A stretch of 64,000 nucleotides of DNA from Candidatus Accumulibacter sp. 66-26 (GTDB lineage: Bacteria; Pseudomonadota; Gammaproteobacteria; Burkholderiales; Rhodocyclaceae). The DNA lies in contig MKUH01000021.1 in assembly GCA_001897745.1 (NCBI GenBank), positions 124,001 to 188,000 on the forward strand. The letters run 5' to 3'. Positions 54,101 to 64,000 of this stretch are shown here, one piece after another; the stretch's first letter is position 1, and each line of letters begins with the position of its first letter. The notes beneath the pieces were generated by a model. The model was given only the letters and a program-made list of their open reading frames with translations, searched no databases and was not told where the DNA came from. The translations under genes and the position numbers were made by a program.

Positions 54101-55333
54101 ATGGAAAACCGCCCCGCAAGCGAAAGCCCGCCCGCCGTTCCGGCGCCCGGGGTCTCCGTGCCGGGCCGCATGCCCCGGGGCATCTGGGCGCTCGGCTTCG
54201 TCTCGATGCTGATGGACGTCTCGTCGGAGATGATCCACGCGCTGCTGCCGATCTATCTCGTCGGCGCGCTCGGCGCTTCGACACTGGCCGTCGGCGTCAT
54301 CGAAGGTGTCGCCGAGGCGACGGCGGCGATCACCAAGGTCTTTTCCGGCGCCCTTTCCGACTGGCTCGGGCGGCGCAAGCTGCTGGCCGCCGTCGGCTAT
54401 GCCCTGGCGGCGTTCACCAAGCCCGTCTTCCCGCTCGCCGAGACGCTCGGCTGGGTGGTCGCGGCGCGTTTCGTCGACCGCATCGGCAAGGGTATCCGCG
54501 GCGCGCCGCGCGATGCGCTGATCGCCGATCTGGCGCCGCCGGCGCTGCGCGGCGCGGCCTTCGGCCTGCGCCAGTCGCTCGACGTCGCCGGCGCCTTCAT
54601 CGGCCCTTTGCTGGCGATCGGGCTGCTGTGGCTGAGCGCCGGCAACCTCCGGCTGGTGTTCTGGTGCGCCGTGCCACTGGCCTTCGCGGCGCTGGCGCTG
54701 ATCGTTTTCGCGGTGCGCGACGCGCCGCGCACCGCCGCGACAAGGGGGCGCCTGCCGCTGTCGCGCGCCGCGCTGGCCCGCCTGCCGCCGGCCTACTGGT
54801 GGATCGTCGGACTTTCCGCCGTGTTCACGCTGGCGCGCTTCAGCGAAGCCTTTCTTGTCTTGCGCGCGCAGGAGGCGGGGGTGACGCTGCTGCTGATCCC
54901 GCTGGTCCTGGTCCTGCTCAACGCGGTTTACGCGCTGTCGTCCTACCCGGCCGGCGTTCTCGCCGACCGCTGCAACCGCGGCACGCTGCTGGCGCTCGGC
55001 TGCGCCGTGCTGGTCGCGGCCGACCTCGCGCTGGCGCTGGTCGGCGGCCTGCCCGGCGTCGTGCTCGGCGTCGTTCTCTGGGGGCTGCACATGGGGCTGA
55101 CGCAGGGCGTGCTCGCCGCGCTGGTCGCCGACGCGGCGCCGGCCGCGCTGCGCGGCACCGCCTTCGGCATCTTCAATCTGGTCGGCGGCGTCGCCCTGCT
55201 CGCGGCCAGCGTGCTGGCCGGCGGGCTGTGGGATGCCTTCGGCTCGCGCGCGACCTTCCTGGCCGGCGCCCTGTTCGCCGCGCTCGCGCTGCTTGGCCTG
55301 CTCCCGCTGGCGCGCCGCCTGCGCACGCGCTGA
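54101..55333 (+). CDS. MFS transporter
   Basis: A 410-residue major facilitator with twelve helices; the motif A-like loop is SGALSDWLGRRKLL, and the conserved start is WALGFVSMLMDVSSEMIHAL. The segment RIGKGIRGAPRDALIADLAP is typical of a widespread MFS subfamily without assigned substrate. It is divergent from the kdp operon, sharing its 158-base upstream region, and has GGAG before its ATG. Regulation together with kdp is possible but unproven. Confidence 0.82.
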   Translation: MENRPASESPPAVPAPGVSVPGRMPRGIWALGFVSMLMDVSSEMIHALLPIYLVGALGASTLAVGVIEGVAEATAAITKVFSGALSDWLGRRKLLAAVGYALAAFTKPVFPLAETLGWVVAARFVDRIGKGIRGAPRDALIADLAPPALRGAAFGLRQSLDVAGAFIGPLLAIGLLWLSAGNLRLVFWCAVPLAFAALALIVFAVRDAPRTAATRGRLPLSRAALARLPPAYWWIVGLSAVFTLARFSEAFLVLRAQEAGVTLLLIPLVLVLLNAVYALSSYPAGVLADRCNRGTLLALGCAVLVAADLALALVGGLPGVVLGVVLWGLHMGLTQGVLAALVADAAPAALRGTAFGIFNLVGGVALLAASVLAGGLWDAFGSRATFLAGALFAALALLGLLPLARRLRTR

Positions 55334-55342
55334 CGCCGGCGG

Positions 55343-55371
55343 CGCGCCCCCCTTCGCAGAAGGGGCGGGGC
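55343..55371. terminator. hairpin between convergent MFS and EF-hand genes
   Basis: CCCCTTC (55349-55355), loop GCA and GAAGGGG (55359-55365), with flanking GC pairing. It sits in the 42 bases between two convergent stops and has no T run, so it is a probable two-way barrier rather than a canonical terminator. Confidence 0.45.
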
Positions 55372-55375
55372 AGGC

Positions 55376-56062
55376 TCAGGCGGCGATCGAGAACGAGCCG
55401 GACTGGCGGCCCGACTTCGTTTCCGTTCCGCCGGCGGCGTAGGCCTGGACCAGCGCCATGATCCGTTTCATGACCGCCAGTTCGCTGCCGCTGGCGTCCG
55501 TGTCCGTCGCCGAGGCGGTGCTTGCGCCCGCACTCGCCGTGCGGTCGGTGGTCGTGTCGCTCCGGCTCTGCTTGTCGTAGGCCATCGCCTCCTTGAAGCT
55601 GACCTTGCCGTCGCCGTCCGTGTCGGCTTCCTCGAAATTGCTCACGATGTTGGCGAGCAGATCGGAGCGCTTGCTGTCGGAATTGCCGATTTCGTCGATC
55701 TGGCTCTGCAGTTCGTCCTTGCTGAAGCCGGCGTCGTCCTGCGGCGGCGGGGGCGGTGTGCCGCCCATTCCTCCCATGCCTCCCATGGCGCCGCCCATGC
55801 GCATCTGGTTGAACTGGCTTTCGAGTTCGCTGGCCAGCTTTTGCAGGCTGCTCGACATCTCGTCCTGGGTGACCTTGCCGTCCCCGTCGCTGTCGAGCTG
55901 GCCGAACACCTGATCGATGCTGACGCTGTCGTCCGATGAGCTGTCCTCGGAAATCTTCGCGAACGCCGAGACGAGATCGCTTTTGTCGATGTAACCCTTG
56001 TTCTTGGTGTCGAGCTGCGAGAAAAAGGAACTGTAACTGCCGATGCTGCCAATGCCGCTCAT
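55376..56062 (-). CDS. three-EF-hand calcium-binding protein (XopAW-like)
   Basis: A 228-residue protein with EF-hand loops at 18-29 (DTKNKGYIDKSD), 57-68 (DSDGDGKVTQDE) and 147-158 (DTDGDGKVSFKE). The last two are full Ca2+ sites; the first ends in Asp, not Glu. A Met/Gly/Pro linker (88-107) joins the halves. There is no Sec signal peptide. The ATG 56062 has AGGAGC upstream. It resembles proteins annotated as the XopAW EF-hand family, but no type III secretion genes are here. Its upstream region carries a CpxR-type box shared with the divergent two-component genes. Confidence 0.8.
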   Translation of the reverse strand: MSGIGSIGSYSSFFSQLDTKNKGYIDKSDLVSAFAKISEDSSSDDSVSIDQVFGQLDSDGDGKVTQDEMSSSLQKLASELESQFNQMRMGGAMGGMGGMGGTPPPPPQDDAGFSKDELQSQIDEIGNSDSKRSDLLANIVSNFEEADTDGDGKVSFKEAMAYDKQSRSDTTTDRTASAGASTASATDTDASGSELAVMKRIMALVQAYAAGGTETKSGRQSGSFSIAA

Positions 56063-56220
56063 GATGTGCTCCTTGCGTGAGTGAGTGTCGGAAACCGGGC
56101 GCCCGGCGTGGCCGGGCGGCCGTTCGTTCGGGTCGGGAGGCGCCGTCGCCCCGCCGTGGATCCCTTGCCTTTCGTTTGCAAGATATCGGCCAGAAAGGCC
56201 GTGTTTACTGGGCTTGAGGT

Positions 56221-56235
56221 GTAAAACGCGGTAAA
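56221..56235 (+). promoter_or_regulatory. CpxR-type box, EF-hand side
   Basis: GTAAAACGCGGTAAA is an exact GTAAA-N5-GTAAA direct repeat, the CpxR consensus. It lies about 160 bases upstream of the EF-hand gene start, on the opposite strand sense to that gene. Confidence 0.6.
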
Positions 56236-56462
56236 TCGGCGTTAAGGGAAGTGAGTTTTCCGAGCGCTTTTTCCGGACGCTTCCGCGTTTCGCCGGCGTT
56301 CGCCGCGCGCGGTTTGCCGGGGCGGCAATTCCCGACCTTCCGCGCTCTTCCGGGCGGGCCGGAAAAACAGCGGCTTGGCGCGCCGGCGTCCGACTCGGCG
56401 CGTATGTCCGGCAAGTTTTGCCGAAGCGGGCATGCGGCCGGCATGCGCCGCGCCGGGGACTT

Positions 56463-56477
56463 GTAAAGAGCTGTAAA
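56463..56477 (+). promoter_or_regulatory. CpxR-type box, regulator side
   Basis: GTAAAGAGCTGTAAA is a second exact GTAAA-N5-GTAAA repeat, 90 bases upstream of the response regulator start and in the same orientation as it. Autoregulation of cpxRA by phospho-CpxR is the known pattern in enterobacteria. Confidence 0.65.
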
Positions 56478-56567
56478 TGCGGCACGGCGCGGGTGGCCCG
56501 CACCGCGCCGCTTGGCTAAGATGGCGCGCTCGGATGACTGATCGCTGATCGCGCGGAAACCACGGAA

Positions 56568-57275
56568 ATGGAAACTAGGGTATTGCTGGTCGACGACGAC
56601 GCCGAGCTGGCGGAAATGCTGCGCGAGTATCTGCTGCGCGACGGTTTCGCGGTGGATCTGGCGCACGACGGAGAATCCGGCGTCACAGCCGCCCTGGACG
56701 GCGATTACGCCATCGTCGTGCTCGACGCGATGCTGCCGGGCATCGACGGGATCGAGGCGCTGCGCCGCATCCGTGCGTCCAGCATGCTGCCGGTGCTGAT
56801 GTTGACGGGACGCGGCGACGACGCCGACCGCATCGCCGGGCTGGAACTGGGCGCCGACGACTACGTGCCGAAGCCGTGTACGCCGCGCGAACTGGCGGCG
56901 CGTCTGCGCGCCATCCTGCGCCGTACGCGGCGCGGCCGTGCCGAAGACGCGCCGGGGCATGCCGCCGCGCCCGCGCCGGTCGCGGTCGGCCCGCTCGTCC
57001 TCTGGCCCGCGCAGCGCCGCGCCGAATGGGACGCGCGGGCGCTCGCGCTGACCAGCACCGAATTCGACCTGCTCGAACTGCTGGCGCGCAGCGCCGGGCG
57101 CGTGGTGAGCAAGGCCGAGCTTTCGGCGCAGGGGCTGGGGCGCCCGCTGACGCGCTTCGACCGCAGCATCGACGTGCACATGAGCAGTATCCGCCAGAAG
57201 CTGGCGCCGCTGGCGGACGGCCGCTCGCGCATCCAGACGGTATTCCGCAAGGGCTACCAGTACGTCCGGGAGTAG
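56568..57275 (+). CDS. cpxR: CpxR-like response regulator
   Basis: A 235-residue OmpR-family regulator. The phospho-acceptor is D53 (VVLDAMLPG), K102 lies in YVPKP, and the receiver end GLELGADDYVPKPCTPRELA closely follows CpxR. The winged helix contains [20 protein letters not shown] and RSIDVHMSSIRQKL. An exact CpxR-type box precedes it. The kinase gene starts two bases after its stop. CpxR controls envelope stress genes; the name is tentative because CpxR, RstA and similar regulators are close. Confidence 0.82.
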   Translation: METRVLLVDDDAELAEMLREYLLRDGFAVDLAHDGESGVTAALDGDYAIVVLDAMLPGIDGIEALRRIRASSMLPVLMLTGRGDDADRIAGLELGADDYVPKPCTPRELAARLRAILRRTRRGRAEDAPGHAAAPAPVAVGPLVLWPAQRRAEWDARALALTSTEFDLLELLARSAGRVVSKAELSAQGLGRPLTRFDRSIDVHMSSIRQKLAPLADGRSRIQTVFRKGYQYVRE

Positions 57276-57277
57276 GC

Positions 57278-58729
57278 GTGGGGCGTCTTTTCTGGAAATT
57301 CTTCTTCTTTTTCTGGCTGGCCCAGCTGACCGCCGGTCTCGGCGTCGGGCTGACCTTCTGGCTGAAGGACCGTGCGCACGAGGGGGCGCCGGCCGGCGTC
57401 GACCTCAGCCCGCCGGCCGTCTTCGACGTCAACGCCGCGGCTGCCACGCTGCGCCACGGCGGCGTCGCCGCCCTGCGCGCGCTGCTCGACGAACAACGCC
57501 GCCTGCCGGGGCCGCCGGTGTTCGCGCTCGACGAGCAGGGGCGGGAGCTGTTCGGGCGCCCCGTCGCACCCGAAACGCAGGCGCGCGTCCTTCGGCTGGC
57601 CAGCGCGGCGGCGCCGGCCGAGGGGCCGCCCGGGCCGGTGCGGCGCGGCGTCGCGCGGGCGGTCGCCGCCGACGGAAGCGCCTACGTGCTCTTCGCGCCG
57701 CCGTCCGCCCAGCCCGGGCCGCCCGGAGCGCCGTCGTTCGCACCGCCCGGTCCGCCGCCGCATCCGGACGACGGCGACGCGCGACCGCCGCCGCGCTCGC
57801 CCCTGCCGTTCCCACCGATTCCGCTGCTTGCCGGGGCGCTCGTCAGCCTGCTCTTCGCGGCGCTGCTCGCCTGGTATTTCGCCAAGCCGATCCGCAGCCT
57901 GCGCGCCGCTTTCGCGGGGGCCGCCGACGGTCGCCTGGGGCAGCGGCTGGCGCTGGAAATGGGCGGCCGGCGCGACGAGCTGGCCGATCTCGGGCGCGAT
58001 TTCGACCGCATGGCGGCGCGCCTTAAGTCCCTGATGGACGGCCAGCGGCGCCTCCTGCACGACGTCTCGCACGAACTGCGCTCGCCGCTCGCCCGCCTGC
58101 AGGCGGCCATCGGCCTGCTGCGCCAGCAGCCGGAACGCGGCGCCGATCTGCTCGCGCGCATCGAGCGCGAATCGGTGCGCATGGAACGGCTGGTCAGCGA
58201 ACTGCTGGCGCTGTCGCGTCTCGAGGCGGGCATGGCCGGACGGCTGGACGAAGCGGTCGATCTGCGCGAACTGCTCGATGCGCTGGTCGAGGACGCGCGC
58301 TTCGAGGCGCAGGCCGCCGCCCGCCGCGTCGACTATGCCGCGCCGGAGGCGGCGGCGCTCGCGATCCGGGGCAACGCCGAACTGCTGCATCGCGCGCTCG
58401 AAAACGTCGTGCGCAACGCGCTCAAGCATTCGCCGGAAGGTGGGCGGGTGTCGGTCGAGCTCGCGCCGGAGGCGGCGCGAGCGGGCTACCGCATCCGCGT
58501 GGCGGACGGCGGCGCGGGCGTGCCGGAAGCGGAACTGCAGGCCATCTTCGCGCCGTTCTACCGCAGCGCCGACGGCACTGCGGTAGACGGCTACGGCCTC
58601 GGGCTGGCGATCACGCAGCGCGTCGTTGCCCTGCATGGCGGTTGCATCGAGGCGGCCAACCGCCCGGGCGGCGGCCTGTGCGTCAGCGTTTTCCTGCCGA
58701 GGCTCGAAAGCGGGCCGGCGTCCGGCTGA
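57278..58729 (+). CDS. cpxA: CpxA-like sensor histidine kinase
   Basis: A 483-residue kinase starting at GTG 57278 (GGGAG upstream). The first helix (LFWKFFFFFWLAQLTAGLGV) is followed by a periplasmic sensor of about 160 residues with a Pro-rich end (PPGPPPHPDDGDARPPPRS), a second helix (about 184-202), a HAMP domain, an H-box with His about 265 (DVSHELRSPLARLQ), and ATPase motifs NVVRNALKHSP and GYGLGLAIT. The Phe-rich first helix and the HELRSPLARL box are typical of CpxA-type kinases. No cpxP gene is next to it. Confidence 0.82.
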   Translation: MGRLFWKFFFFFWLAQLTAGLGVGLTFWLKDRAHEGAPAGVDLSPPAVFDVNAAAATLRHGGVAALRALLDEQRRLPGPPVFALDEQGRELFGRPVAPETQARVLRLASAAAPAEGPPGPVRRGVARAVAADGSAYVLFAPPSAQPGPPGAPSFAPPGPPPHPDDGDARPPPRSPLPFPPIPLLAGALVSLLFAALLAWYFAKPIRSLRAAFAGAADGRLGQRLALEMGGRRDELADLGRDFDRMAARLKSLMDGQRRLLHDVSHELRSPLARLQAAIGLLRQQPERGADLLARIERESVRMERLVSELLALSRLEAGMAGRLDEAVDLRELLDALVEDARFEAQAAARRVDYAAPEAAALAIRGNAELLHRALENVVRNALKHSPEGGRVSVELAPEAARAGYRIRVADGGAGVPEAELQAIFAPFYRSADGTAVDGYGLGLAITQRVVALHGGCIEAANRPGGGLCVSVFLPRLESGPASG

Positions 58730-58837
58730 GGCCGGGGTCGGTACAAGGGGCGCAACGCCCGCGAAGCGCGACGATCGGGTTCTTGTCGCGTGCAAAACCA
58801 AGTAAAATCAGCTTTTTCGCATTCACGAAGCCTGTCC

Positions 58838-59749
<912 letters not shown>

Positions 59750-59750
59750 C

Positions 59751-61844
59751 ATGAACGCCACACTGCTCGTCGAACTCCTTACCGAAGAACTGCCGCCCAA
59801 GGCGCTGGCGCGCCTTGGCGAAGTCTTTTCCGCCCAGATCCACGCCGGCCTGTCCGACCGCAATCTGGTCGCCGCCGGCGACGACTACCGCTGGTTCGCC
59901 ACGCCGCGCCGGCTCGCCATCCAGGTGCCGGGCGTGCTCGCCGTGGCGCCCGACGCGACGGCCTTCGAAAAGATCATGCCGGTTGCCGTCGCGCTCGACG
60001 CCGACGGCCAGCCGACCCCGGCGCTGAAGAAGAAGCTCGAGGCCAAGGGGATTCCCGTCGCCGAACTGGCGAAATTCGAGAAGCGCATGGACGGCAAGTC
60101 CGAAACCTTCTTCTACCAGGCCAGCGTCAAGGGCGTGAAGCTCGACGACGTGCTCGCCGGCATCGTCGCCGACGCGCTGAAGAAGCTGCCGATTCCCAAG
60201 CTGATGCGCTGGGGCGATACCGACCACCAGTTCGTGCGCCCGGTGCACGGCCTCGTCATGCTGCACGGCGAACGTCTGGTGCCCGGCGAAGTGCTCGGCC
60301 TGTCGAGCCGCAAGATCACGCGCGGCCACCGCTTCCTGTCGAGCGGCGACATCGCGTTGCACAGCGCCGACGCCTACGTCGAGACGCTGCGGGGCGCGGG
60401 CAAGGTCGTCGCCGGCTTCGCCGAGCGCCGCGACGCGATCGCGCAGCAGCTCGACGCGCAGGCGCAGGCGCTGAACGCCACGATCAATCCGGCCGCCGGC
60501 CTGCTCGACGAAGTGACCGCGCTGGTCGAATGGCCGGTCGTGTACGTCGGCGAGTTCGAGGCCGAATACCTCGAAGTGCCGCAGGAATGCCTGATCCTGA
60601 CGATGCAGCAGAACCAGAAGTATTTCCCGCTGCTCGACGGAGCGGGGCCAAATGCGGGCAAGCTGCTGAACAAGTTCCTGATCGTCTCCAACATGCAGGT
60701 GGACGATCCGAAGCACATCGTCGAGGGCAACGCCCGCGTCGTGCGCCCGCGCCTCTCGGACGCCCGCTTCTTCTTCAACCAGGACCGCAAGACGACGCTT
60801 GCCTCGCGCCTCGAAAAGCTCGGCAGCGTCGTCTATCACAACAAGCTCGGCTCGGTGCTGCAGCGCGTCGAACGGATCGAGGCGCTGGCGCAGAAAATCG
60901 CCGTCCGCCTCTCGGCCAACGCTTCGCTGGCCGCTCGCGCCGCCCGCCTGGCCAAGGCCGACCTCGTCACCGACATGGTCGGCGAATTCCCCGAGCTGCA
61001 GGGCATCATGGGCCGCTACTACGCGCTGCACGACGGCGAGGATGCGCAGGTCGCCGACGCCGTGCAGAGCCACTACCAGCCGCGCTTCGCCGGCGACGCG
61101 CTGCCGTCCGGCAACATCGCCTGCGCCGCCTCGCTGGCCGACAAGCTCGACGCGCTGGTCGGCTTCTTCGGCATCGGCCAGATCCCGACCGGCGACAAGG
61201 ACCCCTTCGGCCTGCGCCGCGCCGCGCTCGGCGTGCTGCGCATCCTGATGGAATCGCCGCTGCCGCTCGATCTTTCCGACCTGATCGCCGACGCGCAGGC
61301 CGGCTTTGCCGCCGGCGTGCTGACGCAGCCGGTCGCCGAGCCGCTGCTCGACTTCATGCACGACCGCCTGCGCGGCCTGCTGCGCGACGCTGGCCACGCC
61401 CAGGACGCAGTCGAGGCCGTCCTCGCGCAGCGTCCGACGCGCATCGACCTCGTTCCGGCCAAGCTGGCCGCCGTGCGCGATTTCCTGCGCCTGCCCGAGG
61501 CGCTGGCGCTGGCCGCGGCCAACAAGCGCATCGGCAACATCCTGAAAAAGGCCGAGGGCGCGCTGCCCGAGCCCGACGTCGCGCTGCTGCAGGAGCCGGC
61601 CGAGAAGGCGCTGTTCGAGCGCGTCGTGCTGATCGCGCCGCTGGTGAAATCGCACGTCGCCAACGAGGACTACGCCGACGCGCTGAAGGCGCTCGCCTCG
61701 GTGCGCGCCGAGGTCGACCGCTTCTTCGACGAAGTGATGGTCAACGTCGACGAGCCGCTGCTGCGCGGCAACCGCCTCGGTCTGCTCAAGGCGCTGTTCG
61801 ACCAGCTCAACGCGGTGGCCGACATCGCGCGGCTCGCGGTTTAA
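59751..61844 (+). CDS. glyS: glycine-tRNA ligase beta subunit
   Basis: A 697-residue tRNA-binding subunit that completes the GlyQS alpha2-beta2 enzyme. It begins [18 protein letters not shown], contains the HD-like catalytically inactive core ([20 protein letters not shown]) and ends with the anticodon-binding DALR-type domain ([19 protein letters not shown]). Normal length. Confidence 0.96.
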   Translation: MNATLLVELLTEELPPKALARLGEVFSAQIHAGLSDRNLVAAGDDYRWFATPRRLAIQVPGVLAVAPDATAFEKIMPVAVALDADGQPTPALKKKLEAKGIPVAELAKFEKRMDGKSETFFYQASVKGVKLDDVLAGIVADALKKLPIPKLMRWGDTDHQFVRPVHGLVMLHGERLVPGEVLGLSSRKITRGHRFLSSGDIALHSADAYVETLRGAGKVVAGFAERRDAIAQQLDAQAQALNATINPAAGLLDEVTALVEWPVVYVGEFEAEYLEVPQECLILTMQQNQKYFPLLDGAGPNAGKLLNKFLIVSNMQVDDPKHIVEGNARVVRPRLSDARFFFNQDRKTTLASRLEKLGSVVYHNKLGSVLQRVERIEALAQKIAVRLSANASLAARAARLAKADLVTDMVGEFPELQGIMGRYYALHDGEDAQVADAVQSHYQPRFAGDALPSGNIACAASLADKLDALVGFFGIGQIPTGDKDPFGLRRAALGVLRILMESPLPLDLSDLIADAQAGFAAGVLTQPVAEPLLDFMHDRLRGLLRDAGHAQDAVEAVLAQRPTRIDLVPAKLAAVRDFLRLPEALALAAANKRIGNILKKAEGALPEPDVALLQEPAEKALFERVVLIAPLVKSHVANEDYADALKALASVRAEVDRFFDEVMVNVDEPLLRGNRLGLLKALFDQLNAVADIARLAV

Positions 61845-61865
61845 AGCGAAAGCGACGATCCCGCG

Positions 61866-62414
61866 ATGAAACCCGCGATGAAACTCATCATCCTCGACCG
61901 CGACGGCGTGATCAATTTCGACTCGATCCAGTACATCAAGTCGCCGGCCGAATGGAAGCCGATTCCCGGCAGCCTCGAAGCGATCGCCAAGCTCAACCAG
62001 GCCGGCTACCGCGTCGTCGTCGCGACCAACCAGTCGGGCGTCGGCCGCGGCCTGTTCGACATGGACACGCTGAACCGGATCCACGACAAGATGCACCGCG
62101 CCGTGCAGGCGGCGGGCGGGCGCATCGACGCCGTCTTCTATTGCCCGCATGCGGCCGATTCGGACTGCGACTGTCGCAAGCCGAAGCCCGGCATGTTCGA
62201 GCGCATCGGCGCCTGTTTCAACGTCGATCTCGCCGGCACGCCGTCGGTCGGCGATTCGCTGCGCGACCTGCAGGCCGCCGCGGCGGTTGGCGGGCGGCCG
62301 CTGTTGGTGCTCACCGGCAAGGGCGAAAAGACGCACGCCGACGGCGGCCTGCCGGAAGGAACGCTGGTCTTTCCCGACCTCGCCGCCGCCGTCGATCACC
62401 TTCTGACCGCATGA
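61866..62414 (+). CDS. gmhB: D-glycero-beta-D-manno-heptose-1,7-bisphosphate 7-phosphatase
   Basis: A 182-residue HAD phosphatase of the LPS-heptose pathway. D11 and D13 (LDRDGVIN) are the nucleophile and acid/base. The zinc loop shows CPHAADSDCDCRKPKPGMF, the expected Cys/His ligands. Its stop overlaps the plsC-like start (ATGA). ATG 61866 is used; ATG 61878 is an in-frame alternative closer to the core. Confidence 0.93.
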   Translation: MKPAMKLIILDRDGVINFDSIQYIKSPAEWKPIPGSLEAIAKLNQAGYRVVVATNQSGVGRGLFDMDTLNRIHDKMHRAVQAAGGRIDAVFYCPHAADSDCDCRKPKPGMFERIGACFNVDLAGTPSVGDSLRDLQAAAAVGGRPLLVLTGKGEKTHADGGLPEGTLVFPDLAAAVDHLLTA

Positions 62415-63157
62415 TGACCGTCGTCCGTTCACTGCTGTTCACGCTGCTCTCCGCGCTGCTGACGATTCCCTTCGGCATCCTCGTTTCGCTCGCGATGATC
62501 TTCCCGATGAAGACGCGCTACGCGATCATCGCGGCCTGGCGCAAGGGCTTCATGTTCCTCTGCGAGGCCGTCCTCGGCATCCGCTATCAGGTGATCGGTC
62601 GCGAGAACATCCCGGCCGAACCGGCGGTGATCCTTTCCAAGCACCAGTCGGCGTGGGAGACGGTCGGCCTGCAGGAAATCTTCCCGCCGCTCGTTTTCGT
62701 GCTCAAGAAGTCGCTGCTGGCGATTCCCTTCTTCGGCTGGGGACTGGCCGCGATGAAGATGATCTCGATCGACCGCCAGGCCGGCAAGGATGCGCTGCGC
62801 CAGGTCGTCGACCAGGGGCGCGGCCGGCTCGACGCCGGCTACTGGGTCGTCATCTTCCCCGAGGGCACGCGCGTCGAGCCCGGCCACAAGCGGCGCTACA
62901 AGCCGGGCGGCGCGCACCTCGCGGTGCAGACCGGCGCCAAGGTCGTGCCGGTGGCGCACGACGCCGGCGAAATCTGGGGCAAGAACGCCTTCCTCAAGTC
63001 GTCCGGCCTGATCACCGTGAGCATCGGACCGGCCATCGACACGGCCGGCAAGTCCGAAGCCGAGATCAACCTGCTCGTCGAGACGTGGATCGAAGCCGAG
63101 ATGCACCGCCTCTCGCCGCATCGCTATCCCGACACGGCCGATGCCCTGGCAGGCTGA
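62411..63157 (+). CDS. plsC: 1-acyl-glycerol-3-phosphate acyltransferase family protein
   Basis: A 248-residue membrane-bound acyltransferase with an N-terminal helix (about 8-32). Motif I is KHQSAWE (H78...E83), an HX4E instead of the canonical HX4D, and motif III is FPEGTR (149-154). It probably acylates lysophosphatidate or a related lysophospholipid. The Glu variant is, from memory, common in betaproteobacterial members at this locus. It overlaps the next gene by 17 bases. Confidence 0.85.
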   Translation: MMTVVRSLLFTLLSALLTIPFGILVSLAMIFPMKTRYAIIAAWRKGFMFLCEAVLGIRYQVIGRENIPAEPAVILSKHQSAWETVGLQEIFPPLVFVLKKSLLAIPFFGWGLAAMKMISIDRQAGKDALRQVVDQGRGRLDAGYWVVIFPEGTRVEPGHKRRYKPGGAHLAVQTGAKVVPVAHDAGEIWGKNAFLKSSGLITVSIGPAIDTAGKSEAEINLLVETWIEAEMHRLSPHRYPDTADALAG

Positions 63158-63893
63158 ACTGCCCTTTTTTTCCGTCAAGCCGCCGGCGGCGGATGAAACG
63201 CCGCGCACCATCGCGCTCGGCGACCGCATCGTTCCCTACGTCCTGCGCCGCGCCCGCCGGCGTACCATCGGCCTGTCCATCGACCACCGCGGCCTGCGCG
63301 TAGGCGCACCGAGCCGGGCTTCGTTGCGCGAGGTCGAGTCGCTGATCCTGCGCCACGGCGAATGGGTCGTGCAGAAGCTCGACGAGTGGCGTTCGCGGCG
63401 CCGTCCCGAGCCGCTCGCCATCGTCGACGGCGTGCGCCTGCCGCTGCTCGGCAGCCCGCTCGAAGTGCGCCTCGCGGTGGGCGCCAACCGCGCCGTGTGG
63501 AGCGCGCAGCCGGCGCTGACGCTGTGTCTGCGCGATCCGGCCGACGCTGCCAGGGTGCTCGAAAAAACGCTGCGCGAACGGGCGCGCGAACTCTTTCTCG
63601 AGCGCCTGCGCCACTACGCGGCGCAGCTCGGCGTCGCCCTGCCGCCGCTGGCGCTGTCCGCCGCGCGCACGCGCTGGGGCAGCTGCAGCCTGAAGAGCGG
63701 CATACGCCTCAACTGGCGCCTGATCCATTTCCCGCTGCACGTGATCGACTACGTCGTCGCACACGAACTCGCGCACCTGCGCGAGATGAACCACAGCCCC
63801 CGTTTCTGGTCCATCGTCGGCCAGCTCTACCCCGACTACAAGGCGGTGCGCGACGAACTCAAGACGCTCGCCGCGCAGTGCCCCCAGTTCTAA
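63141..63893 (+). CDS. YgjP-like (DUF45) zinc metallopeptidase
   Basis: A 250-residue protein of the M48-related YgjP/DUF45 family. The zinc motif [16 protein letters not shown] (HExxH at about 211-215, with the third ligand His downstream) and the preceding [18 protein letters not shown] signature are clear. It has no signal peptide, so it acts in the cytoplasm. Physiological substrates of the family are unknown. It overlaps the plsC-like gene and precedes gloA by ten bases. Confidence 0.88.
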   Translation: MPWQAELPFFSVKPPAADETPRTIALGDRIVPYVLRRARRRTIGLSIDHRGLRVGAPSRASLREVESLILRHGEWVVQKLDEWRSRRRPEPLAIVDGVRLPLLGSPLEVRLAVGANRAVWSAQPALTLCLRDPADAARVLEKTLRERARELFLERLRHYAAQLGVALPPLALSAARTRWGSCSLKSGIRLNWRLIHFPLHVIDYVVAHELAHLREMNHSPRFWSIVGQLYPDYKAVRDELKTLAAQCPQF

Positions 63894-63903
63894 GGAAAAA
63901 ACC

Positions 63904-64000
63904 ATGCGCATCCTGCACACCATGTTTCGCGTCGGCAACCTCGACCGCTCGCTCGCCTTCTACACCGAAGTCCTCGGCATGCGCGAACTGCGCCGCCAGG
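63904..64000 (+). CDS. gloA: lactoylglutathione lyase (glyoxalase I), 3' partial
   Basis: The first 32 residues ([20 protein letters not shown], then [11 protein letters not shown]) match the N-terminus of glyoxalase I, including H5, the first metal ligand. The window ends within the gene. The enzyme converts the methylglyoxal-glutathione adduct to lactoylglutathione. Confidence 0.9.
   Translation, partial: MRILHTMFRVGNLDRSLAFYTEVLGMRELRRQ

Larger units (their letters stand above)
56063..56567. other. 505-base intergenic region between EF-hand and cpxR-like genes
   Basis: A divergent control region. It holds two GTAAA-N5-GTAAA boxes (56221-56235 and 56463-56477), an opposite-strand TTTAC at 56204-56208, and several GC-rich inverted repeats (for example near 56100-56120 and 56430-56450). 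No supported gene or RNA gene is seen. Confidence 0.6.

Noticed and set aside
58748..58760. Terminator after the cpxA-like gene
   Set aside because: GGGCG-CAA-CGCCC is only a 5-base stem with no T run; too weak to call.

Overview
The window is about 64 kb of GC-rich chromosomal DNA from a betaproteobacterium, most likely a member of Rhodocyclales. This rests on the gene content and order (pilMNOPQ-aroKB-dgt-gltBD; glyQS-gmhB-plsC-metallopeptidase-gloA; a RegBA-type two-component pair) and is an inference, since no search could be run. I see no rRNA, tRNA, CRISPR array, insertion sequence or prophage. It is mostly core genome, broken by compact stress-response and metal or ion transport operons.

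Region 1 (1-8220): the end of an rRNA methyltransferase gene, then an eight-gene zinc-limitation operon. It holds a Fur-family regulator (Zur-like), two tandem COG0523 GTPases, a small exported CxxC protein, an outer-membrane porin-like protein and a ZnuACB uptake ABC transporter. A strong promoter lies inside an inverted-repeat operator just upstream of the regulator. Region 2 (8327-12446): a STAS-domain protein, the HslVU protease and an AEC-family carrier. Region 3 (12502-18323, minus strand): an ABCB exporter, an MFS carrier, a tandem-repeat intergenic region, and regB-regA-hsp15 with overlapping start and stop codons.

Region 4 (18420-26820): lptM-lysA-RND adaptor-RND pump on the minus strand, cyaY on the plus strand, and mrcA (PBP1A) on the minus strand. 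Region 5 (26988-34779): pilMNOPQ, which drifts to low GC in the 3' part of pilQ, a terminator, then aroK-aroB-dgt. Region 6 (34780-45207): gltBD preceded by a near-consensus NtrC site, a membrane winged-helix protein, then glmU and glmS.

Region 7 (45410-53942, minus strand): a kdp potassium operon in the order [30-aa membrane ORF]-kdpF-kdpA-kdpB-kdpC-[68-aa ORF]-[71-aa membrane ORF]-kdpD-kdpE. Many of its junctions have overlapping start and stop codons. A sequence very like the E. coli KdpE box lies upstream. Region 8 (54101-58729): an MFS carrier, a three-EF-hand protein, and a divergent CpxR/CpxA-like pair. The 505-base intergenic region between them holds two perfect GTAAA-N5-GTAAA CpxR boxes. 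Region 9 (58838-64000): glyQ-glyS-gmhB-plsC-like-metallopeptidase and the start of gloA.

The less-described material is the zinc operon and its operator, the extra small ORFs of the kdp operon, and the proposed Cpx/EF-hand regulon.
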